Below, one piece after another: positions 56,278 through 64,000 of a stretch of 64,000 nucleotides of DNA; within the stretch, counting starts at the first letter, position 1, and each line of letters opens with the position of its first letter. The stretch covers positions 33,545,966-33,609,965 of the forward strand of contig JACGWO010000001.1 in assembly GCA_034509735.1 (NCBI GenBank). Direction: 5' to 3'. The position numbers were made by a program, and so were the translations under genes. A model generated the notes under the pieces. It was given only the letters and a program-made list of their open reading frames with translations. It searched no databases and was not told the DNA's origin. The stretch is from Sesamum alatum. Its lineage: Eukaryota; Streptophyta; Magnoliopsida; Lamiales; Pedaliaceae.

Positions 56278-57113
56278 TAGACCTGTTAATGGGCGAGTAA
56301 TACCCAAACCCGTACCCATTACAATAGTTAATACCCATACCCAGATCCAATAATTTTATATTAGACCCAGACCCGGACCCGGACCCATATCCATTGAAAT
56401 AAGTCTTTTGGGTATGGGTAGGGTCTAGACCTTAAAATACCCGCGAGTACGGGTATTGAACGGGTAAAATTCAAAATTCTTCAAATTTATAAAAATTTTA
56501 TATATCAATCGACTCGATTTACTTGTCATGTAAAATTAGTTAAGCTCGACTAACATATGAAGATAAGATTTGTTTGAATTTGAATTGTAAAAACTCATTA
56601 AATTAAAGTTGAACGCAATTTCAAATTGATAAAAAAAATATATTTCAAACTTAAAGCCTATTTTCATACTTCATTTTTCTTACCGTTTTTCAATTTATGT
56701 TCAGATTTCGAATCTATGTAGATTATGTAATTGATTAATAATGGCTAATATTTGAGCAAAGTCAAAATCATTATTTACATTTCAATTATCGATGTTCGAT
56801 TTGCAAATGATAAAAAATTGAATAGCTTTTAATTTATTTTATCGATTGCAAATTCATGAAATATTTTTATTAAATTAATTTTGTAATATGTTTTGATGAT
56901 ATCATTATAAAAAAATATGTATATAATGCTTTATCACTTTAACAAATTAACATAGGTAAGACCCATATTGGGCCCAATTATTACGGATATAGCATGGGTA
57001 AGACCCAATGGGTATTATATTGATAGGGTTTGGGTAGTGTCTATAAATAACAATTATGGGTATTTATTGGGTCCGGGTCCGATTAGGGTAATGCCCGCCC
57101 GTTGATAGGCCTA
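56278..57113. mobile_element. hAT-like non-autonomous element
   Basis: Ends TAGACCTGTTAATGGGCG and, inverted, TAGGCCTATCAACGGGCG. An 8-bp flanking duplication with one difference (CTATCGTC at 56270-56277, CTGTCGTC at 57114-57121) points to hAT. Ends close to GGCCTRTCAAYGGG are common in plant hAT derivatives. The interior repeats TACCCATAC / GGGTATGG-like strings and has no transposase. Confidence 0.8.
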
Positions 57114-57663
57114 CTGTCGTCTATCAATATCTAACAGAGGCAATTACAATAATCATATATTAATCGACAATATCACATAAATTAAATCTCAACAACCCTT
57201 ACTATTACAGCATACAAATAATCCTACTATACAGTAGACTATCATCTCATGTATTGGAGGGGTTCGAACAAATAATTTCTAAGGTCGTGGGACAACAAAA
57301 GATCCTCTTAAATATAAGAGAAAAATTTAAAACACAAAATCCTCAGTTTTTTTTTTTTTTTTTTTAAAAAAAAAAAGAGAAAATTTGCTGTCTCCTGCAT
57401 AGGGAAGTTCAGTTGCTCTATTTTTGTTTATTAAAAAGGTTTTTTTGTATTAGTATTTTTATAGGAAGGGTGATTTATTGCATTTAATCCATTTTTTGTG
57501 ATAAACGATTTAGTATCTTTTGAAAACCTCGTAACATAAAATAAAATTACAAATATTGAGATTTGACTAAATAAATATATAAAAATGTTATAACTTTGTC
57601 AAAAAAATTAAAGAATTTAATTTTTACTATAACATATGAAGCAATTATTTCGGAATAGTAAGA
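57114..57663. other. AT-rich spacer
   Basis: No gene supported. It contains a T18 then A11 homopolymer pair around 57345-57375. Confidence 0.5.
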
Positions 57664-57884
57664 TGATAAGAAGGCTGTTTTCTTACAGTTTGGTTTGCTG
57701 GAATGAAAGTGTAATTTCATTCCTGCGTTTCTTAGGGTTAGAAACACGTTTTGTTTCTTTGTTGATAAGTGTTTGTTTTTTTTTTTTTGAAAATGGTATT
57801 GCGACTCTGTTAGTCGCACGCTTTTCTTAAGATTAGTTAGGTGGTTAGTCAGTTTTATTAGCGATTAATCAGTTAGGGCATTAA

Positions 57885-58145
57885 GAGGGTGTTTGGCTAA
57901 GCTTATAAGCTCCTCAAAACATCTTATAAGATGTTTCAGAGCTTATAAGCTCTAAAAAACTGTTTGGCAATTTTTTATTTAAAGAGCTTATAAGATCTCA
58001 AAATAAGATGTTTTGGATCTTATAAGCTCTTTAGAAAAAAGTTAACCTCCCCCAACTTTTTTCTTAAGATCTTATAAACTCCATAAATTAATATGTAATT
58101 GGACAAAAATACCTTCATTCACACCCACACCCACACATGCACACA

Positions 58146-58185
<40 letters not shown>

Positions 58186-58824
58186 CACATACAAATACAT
58201 TTTCTCTCTCTTAAGATTTTAAAGCATTTTATAAGTATTTAATTTTTCTTTCAATTGAAAAGGGAAATTGTTTCATTATTTAATATATTACTATTTATGA
58301 AATAAAAATAAGATTGCTATTGATATTATATTTACTGAAAAAATATAAATTAACGACTTTAAAAATTATACGACTAGAAAGTAGTCATGTCATTAACAAA
58401 TAGAATATTAATTATATATCAATGTCAATATTCAACTAACATTTATTTTTATTCAAAATATTAGGTAATAATTATCATCATTTTTTATTTTTTTTAAAAA
58501 ATATTATCTGTTAAATTTTTATTAGAAGTTAAACAAAGGTGTACTACTTATGAAAGTATTTTTAAAATATTAAAATACAAAATATGTCAAGAAATGACAA
58601 CTTATTTGACTCTAATAGTAACATGCCGTTTTTGGTCATTTTGCAATAAAAAGACCTTATTATGCCAAACACCCTAACATCTTATAAGTTATAACATCTT
58701 ATTTTATCCAAACACTTTAGGACTTATTTTTAAAATAAGATCCAACATCTTATAAGCTCCTAAAACATCTTATAAGATGTAGGAGCTTATAAGCTATTTT
58801 AAAAAAGCTTAGCCAAACACCCTC
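57885..58824. mobile_element. PIF/Harbinger-like MITE inside the copia 5' LTR
   Basis: Terminal inverted repeats GAGGGTGTTTGGCTAAGC and its complement, flanked by a TAA duplication (57882-57884 and 58825-58827). The other LTR of the same element keeps the empty site (single TAA at 63587-63589), which fixes both ends exactly. The 3-bp TAA duplication and GGGTGTTTGG-type end fit PIF/Harbinger. It contains a CT microsatellite at 58151-58183 and CTTATAAG-type palindromes near both ends, and has no transposase. Confidence 0.88.
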
Positions 58825-58892
58825 TAAGTCTTGTTTTGAGAGCTTATTTATAGCTCTTGTTGTGTGTTCACTCAATATACGAAAAGGGAAAG

Positions 58893-58933
58893 TCTTCTTC
58901 TTCTTCTTCTTCTTCTTCTTCTTCTTCTTCTTC
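58893..58933 (+). repeat. TTC microsatellite in the 5' LTR
   Basis: About 13-14 TTC units. The 3' LTR has only about 5 at 63653-63668. Confidence 0.92.
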
Positions 58934-59006
58934 AAGAAATACTTCACTCTCTTCAGAAATTTTACTACTCCATGGTTGTGCAATCTTCACTCCACGCTTC
59001 TCACCA

Positions 59007-59019
59007 TGGTATCAGAGCC
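59007..59019 (+). other. Primer binding site (initiator-Met tRNA)
   Basis: TGGTATCAGAGCC directly after the 5' LTR. Confidence 0.88.
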
Positions 59020-59123
59020 ATCTTTTGATGGTCTCTGGTACTCGATCATTCTCCTTTTTTTTTTTTTTTTAAAGTAATCTGAGTCTTTGTTTCTTTCTTC
59101 CAGTTTCTTGAAAATTACCAACA

Positions 59124-62100
59124 ATGGCGAGCCCCACCAAGACTGAAGCCAAGGGGAAGAAGGTCGAAATCGACCTGGACATGCTGAGAATGCAGGTCAC
59201 AGAAAAATCAGGAACCATCCTTGTTTCAAATGTCCTGACAGGACCCAATTACTTGGCCTGGAGTCGCTCTATCAAGATCGCACTTAGGGTTAAAATGAAG
59301 ATGGGTTTTATTGACGGAAGGAATCCCAAACCTGATGAGACATCGGGAGATTATGAACAATGGGCTAGAGCAGACGGGTTAGTTATATCCTGGATCTTGA
59401 ACACTATATCCAAAGATATAGTGGAGTCTTTCCTGTATATTGATACAGCCAAAGAATTGTGGCTGGAAATTGAGGCTAGATATGGGGTCAGTAACGGCCC
59501 CTTGATCTATCAATCGTAGAGGGAAATCGCCTCTGCAACATAAGGAAATCTTTTTGTTTCAGCCTATTTTGCCAAATTGAAAACCCTTTTTGATGAGTTG
59601 GGGTGCCTGGTGAAGACGCCCTCCTGCAGTTGTGGAGCAGTTAAAGAGTTAGGTACACAACATGAAATGGACCACCTTATACAGTTCTTGATGGGTTTGA
59701 ACGAGATGTTTGAAAGTATTCGAGGTCAGATATTGATGATTGAGCTACTGCCTATAGTGGCCAAGGCCTATGCTATGGTATTGAGGGATGAGAGACAAAG
59801 AGAGGTCACCACATCTTTCACTGCCCCACAACAGAATGTAGCTATGCAGGCCAAGACATTCCAACAAGGAAAAGGACAATGGAAAAAGAAAACTGTCCAA
59901 GAAAAACGTAGCCAAGTCTGTTCTCACTGTCACAAAACTGGGCATGTGAAGGACAATTGTTTTGAGATTGTTGGGTACCCTGAGTGGTACAAAGTCCTCA
60001 TGGAACAAAGGAAGAAAGGAGGAACCAGTGCCACTGCACGTCAGGAAACTAACCAAGAGTCAGTACACAATGCAGTTGATGATGAGGCCCTATCACAAAT
60101 TGTGAGAAGTGAGCAGCAGAGGATGCTGAAAGGAACGCATCATGATGATCTTGAGGATATAGGCGAACTCGAGAACTTTGCAGGTAAAACCATTCTCAAC
60201 ACTCTGCTATTAAGATGTTCCAAGTTTTGGATTATTGACAGTGGTGCTTCATCTCATATGTGTAATGATTTATCACTCTTCCATAAGATAAAGAAACAGA
60301 CTGCTAATCTATATGTTCACCTTGCTGATTATTCCAAGCAGAAAGTTGACACTATAGGGGAGGTGTTACTCCCAAATAACCTAACTCTTGTTGATGTTTT
60401 GCATTTTCCCTCCCTAAAATTCAACTTGCTGTCTGTTGGTAAAGTCTATGATGACACAAATATAAGGTTTAAATTTTATCCAAGATGTTGTGTTTTGCAG
60501 GACCACAGGACTAGTAAGACTGTGGCAGTAGAGAGGCTGATAGGGAAACTTTATGTTTTGGATGCCAATTCCTTTGAAGCATGTAACATAGAACACTTGC
60601 TCACACATACACAAGAAAAGGCCTTGGCTGTTAAGGCATTAGATGCTGATCTGTGGCATAAACGATTGGGTCACACTTCTTCCATTGTACTATCTCATAT
60701 GAAATTTTTGAATAAATCTACTTCTTCTCTTGATCTGTGTACAATATGCCCGTTAGCCAAACAACAATGACTCTCTTTCCCCACTAGTCAGACATGATCT
60801 ATAGATTTTTTTGATCTTGTACACATTGATATCTGGGGGCCATATAATCAGCCCTCTATTTCCCACTGCAGTTATATGCTTACTTTGGTGGATGATTATA
60901 GCCGTAGTACACGGATTTACTTGATGAAGTATAAGTCCCAAACTTCATATATTCTCAAGACCTTTCACAAAATGGTACTAACTCAGTTTAATAAGAGAAT
61001 TAAAACTATAAGAAGTGATAATGGCACCTGAATTCCTCAGTCAAGACTGTCAGAAGTTCATGGCTGAGGAAGGTGTTATACATCAAAGAACCTGTACATA
61101 CACCCCACAGCAAAATGGAGCAGTGGAAGTAAAACATAAGCATCTACTTCAAATTGCCCGAGCACTCATGTTTCAATCCAACATGCCTAGTGTTTTTTGG
61201 TCTGAAGCCTTACTTACAGCCACATATATTATAAATAGGTTGCCTACTCAAACCCTATCATGGAAATCCCCTTTTGAGTTGCTGCATAAACGGGCTCCTA
61301 ACTATGATCATATGAGGGTTTTTGGCACCCTCTACTTTTCTACTAATGTACAGCCACACAAAAACAAATTTGATTATAGAGCTATTAGAGGTGTATTCTT
61401 GGGATATGCTTTAGGACAGAAGGGATATAGAATCTATGACTTAAACACTCACACTCTTTTTGTGTCCAGAGATGTTATCTTTCATGAGGACATATTTCCC
61501 TATGTAGGTAAACATTTAGACCCTGTTACTTGCACGTTACCTACTCATTTAGACGATTCCATACAGTCCCTCTCTCAGGAACCTGTTGCTCAGGTTGAAA
61601 ACACTGACAATTCTATAGCACTAGATAATACCCCTGAACCTGAACCAGAATCTGTAGAAGTTCCCTTGAGAAGGTCTTCTAGGTTAGCTCACAAACCTGC
61701 TTGGATGCAGGATTTTGACTGCACATATAATGTGGCAAGTTCAGATCCCCTTGCATCACTGAATTCAGTCATTTGCATAATTGTTTCTTGTCATCACTAA
61801 CAAGTTTGCAGGAACCTAGAAGCTACAAACAAGCATCCCAGTCTGCAGAATGGCAGTGTGCCATGAAGAATGAGCTAGCAGCCTTGCACAAGAATGAGAC
61901 TTGGGAAGTCACACCATTGCCCAAAGGAAAGAAACCCATAGGCTGTCGTTGGGTCTACAAACTGAAGCTAAGGGCAGATGGGACAGTTGACAAACACAAG
62001 GCTCGTTTGGTGGCCAAAGGCTACACCCAAGTGGAAGGGGTAGACTATGTGGACAGTTTTTCTCTAGTGGCTAAAGCAGTCACAGTGCGCACTCTACTTG

Positions 62101-63346
62101 CAGTTGCAACCTCTAAGAATTGGTTGCTCCACCACATTGACGTGAACAACGCCTTCCTCCACGGGTCCTTGGAGGAGGAGCTCTACATGCAGCCCCCAAA
62201 GGGGTATCTTGTACCTGAAGGACATGTGTGTAAGCTAAAGAAGTCCCTGTATGGGCTCAAACAGACTTCCAGGCAATGGAATTTGGAGTTTACTTCTAAG
62301 ATAGCAGCCTTTGGGTTTCATCAATCACAGCATGATTATTGTCTTTTTACAAAGAGTACATCTGATGGTTTACTTATTTTACTTGTTTATGTTGATGATA
62401 TTCTTATTGCAGGTGCCTCAGAAACAGGTATTCAAGAAGTGAAGAGTTACCTTAATGATCTCTTTACTATTAAGGATTTGGGCACAGTCAAGTATTATCT
62501 AGGCCTGGAGATTGCCAGGTCTACGCAGGGGCTAGTAGTAACTCAAACAAAATACATTCGGGACTTAGTTGCTGACACAGGATTGACACATGCCAAAGCA
62601 GCCACTACCCCACTTCCTGCACGAATAAAGTTCACTGCCGAGGCTGGACATGAGCTTCCTCATCCTAAAATCTATAGGAGATATATTGGGAGAATTCTTT
62701 ACTTAGGATTCACTAGGCGTGATGTTTCTCATGTTGCTCAGCAACTTAGTCAATTCATGCAGCACCCATGCCAGCAACATTGGGATACTGCACTTCATTT
62801 GGTTCGATATCTGAAAGGTTTTCCTACTAAAGGTTTGTTTTTTCCTGCAGGTGGGGCCTTGGAGCTTATTGCCTATTCAGATGCAGATTGGGCTTCCTGC
62901 TTGGATACCAGACGATCGTTAACAGGATTCTGTATTTTCTTAGGTTCCTCCTTTATATCCTAGGAAACTAAGAAGCAGTCAACCGTTTCCCGTTTGACAG
63001 CCGAAGCAGAATACGAAGTATGGGTTCTACTACTTGTGAGCTAGTTTGGATATACAATTTGTTGTTGGATTTTGGGGTTTGTGTGCCCACACCCATACCT
63101 TTCCTCTGTGACAACCAAGCGGCTTTACACATTGTTGCTAACCCGGTCTTCCATGAGCGTACAAAGCACTTGGAGATTGACTGCCATTTGGTTCGTGATA
63201 AGTTTAAAGCTGGTTTTTTGGCTCCTCAGTATGTTCCTTCCAAGCTTCAACTCGCGGAAGTATTTACAAAGTCCCTTACGGGGCCAGCCTTCTTGGATAT
63301 GATTTCCAAGTTAGGCTTGGTTGACTTCACCCCAAGCCCAACTTGA
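59124..63346 (+). pseudogene. Copia gag-pol polyprotein with stops and frameshifts
   Basis: Starts MASPTKTEAKGKK at 59124. Gag has SNVLTGPNYLAWSRSIKIAL and a zinc knuckle CSHCHKTGHVKDNC (about 59920). The protease keeps its active site (IIDSGASSHMCND, about 60232). Integrase includes LWHKRLGHTSSIVLSHM, HIDIWGPYNQ, SDNG and VEVKHKHLLQIARAL. The RT runs 61773-62960 (KARLVAKGYTQ, DVNNAFLHGSLEEELY, catalytic YVDDILIAG at about 62389). RNase H includes YSDADWASCLDTRRSLTG, then after a frame change FLCDNQAALHI and HERTKHLEIDCH. It ends at 63346. Breaks: TAG at 59517, a nearby TAA, TGA at 60768, and frame changes near 61020, 61790 and 62970. The gag with its single CCHC knuckle followed by GYPEWY resembles Retrofit/Ale-type copias. 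Confidence 0.9.
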
Positions 63347-63350
63347 GGGC

Positions 63351-63369
63351 GGGGGGGGGGGGGGAGGGT
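63351..63369 (+). other. Polypurine tract with a 14-base G run
   Basis: Fourteen G (63351-63364) then AGGGT, directly upstream of the 3' LTR start at 63370. Confidence 0.65.
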
Positions 63370-63741
63370 TGATAAGAAGGTTGTTTTCTTACAGTTTGGT
63401 TTGCTGGAATGAAAGTGTAATTTCATTCCTACGTTTCTTAGGGTTAGAAACACGTTTTGTTTCTTTGTTGATAAGTGTTTTTGTTTTATTTGTGAAAACG
63501 GTATTACGACTCTGTTAGTCGCACGCTTTTCTTAAGATTAGTTAGGTGGTTAGTCAGTTCTATTAGCGGTTAATCGGTTAGGGCATTAAGTCTTATTTTG
63601 AGAGGTTATTTATAGCTCTTGTTGTGTGTTCACTCAATATACAAAAAGGGAAAGTCTTCTTCTTCTTCAATAAATACTTCACTCTCTTCAGAAATTTTAC
63701 TACTCCATGGCTGTGCAATCTTCACTCCACGTTTCTCACCA
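63370..63741 (+). repeat. Copia 3' LTR
   Basis: 372 bp, TGATAAGAAGG to TCTCACCA. It lacks the MITE of the 5' LTR and has the shorter TTC repeat. TATA-like TTATTTATAG at 63606-63615. Confidence 0.9.
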
Positions 63742-64000
63742 CAGGAAGTTATATTTTGTTTGTTTTCATCAATGACAAAAAAGATAGAAACAAAAGTATA
63801 AGAAAAAAGGGTTGCCCTTAAACGCTCTGAATGTTGTAAAGGGAAAGAAATTGGTAGGAACCTGACCGTCAAATGCCATCAATATTTGCCCATACTTCTA
63901 TGAGTAAGTATGTTGACATTGTTGACAGAGAACAGGATTGATCATTATGAAGAAGTAGAGGATTAAATTTATTTTTGGTCCTATAATTTAATTATTTGAT
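63742..64000. other. Flanking DNA, nothing recognised
   Basis: A minus-strand frame from about 63900 to 63780 reads a hydrophobic/aromatic-rich stretch (KYGQILMAFDG, PTNFFPFTTFRAF), but nothing identifies it and the window ends. Confidence 0.3.

Larger units (their letters stand above)
57664..59006 (+). repeat. Copia 5' LTR, enlarged by a MITE
   Basis: Matches 63370-63741 on both sides of the insertion at 57885-58824. A TATA-like TTATTTATAG lies at about 58843-58853, then TGTGTGTTCACTCAATATAC and a TTC repeat. Confidence 0.88.
57664..63741 (+). mobile_element. Ty1/copia retrotransposon, complete but decayed
   Basis: LTRs begin TGATAAGAAGG at 57664 and 63370 and end TCTCACCA at 59006 and 63741. 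An initiator-Met primer site (TGGTATCAGAGCC) follows the first. The interior encodes gag, protease, integrase, RT and RNase H in copia order, and a G-rich polypurine tract precedes the 3' LTR. Without the MITE the 5' LTR is about 400 bp against 372 bp for the 3' LTR, part of the gap being a longer TTC repeat. No clean 5-bp target duplication was found at the ends as drawn. Confidence 0.9.

Noticed and set aside
58857..59077. Poly-Ser and poly-Phe open frames
   Set aside because: They are translations of the TTC microsatellite in a copia LTR.
63630..63872. Minus-strand open frame at the right edge
   Set aside because: It crosses the copia LTR boundary and shows no recognisable domain.

Overview
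The window is nuclear DNA of a flowering plant, probably a eudicot. Evidence: nested LTR retrotransposons of plant Ty1/copia and Ty3/gypsy types, a CACTA (En/Spm) element with plant-specific transposase domains, several MITEs, and two plant transcription-factor loci (an apparently intact GOLDEN2-LIKE gene and a dead type I MADS-box gene). An asterid such as a member of Lamiales is plausible, but that is only an impression. No rRNA, tRNA, CRISPR or prokaryotic-style operon is visible. Nearly all coding-looking sequence outside the GLK gene is decayed transposon protein.

Layout. 1-11671: a CACTA element on the minus strand that runs off the left edge. It carries a broken TNP2-type transposase gene (10773-5101), a second broken Ptta/En/Spm-type gene (2177-605), and three clusters of a GGAACGGTC motif. 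A 1975-bp solo LTR with a 5-bp target duplication splits the transposase. 11673-15635: AT-rich DNA holding a MITE and an M-gamma-like MADS-box pseudogene, bracketed by a roughly 180-bp inverted repeat. 15636-22490: four LTR pieces of one large family, including a chimeric LTR and an almost empty LTR-31 bp-LTR remnant.

22491-50569: a degenerate Ty3/gypsy element of Tat type on the minus strand (LTR 50569-49810, gag, then protease and RT). A 24-kb block (24724-48718) splits it. Inside that block are an LTR plus leader (24724-27171, plus strand), a chromovirus-type gypsy element (27172-44787), and a second LTR plus leader in inverted orientation (44788-48718). The chromovirus is itself split by a copia element (29729-39222, perfect 5-bp duplication CTATT), whose 5' LTR was hit again by a reverse-oriented LTR (30158-32211). 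The nest is therefore at least four layers deep.

50570-64000: the gene-bearing flank. A six-exon GLK gene reads open from 55375 to 51856 on the minus strand (446 codons) and has a MITE-like foldback in its last intron. Upstream of it lie a hAT-like non-autonomous element (56278-57113) and a copia element (57664-63741) whose 5' LTR carries a Harbinger-like MITE that is absent from the 3' LTR.

Working together. GLK is the one gene with a clear host role, activating nuclear photosynthesis genes during chloroplast development. The rest records transposition, LTR recombination and deletion. The most unusual signals are structural. The chromovirus LTRs carry a tandem array of short inverted repeats in which both arms change together while the loop is conserved. 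A conserved core is shared by ten otherwise diverged LTRs. A 90-bp tandem array and an extra motif cluster sit between the two CACTA genes.
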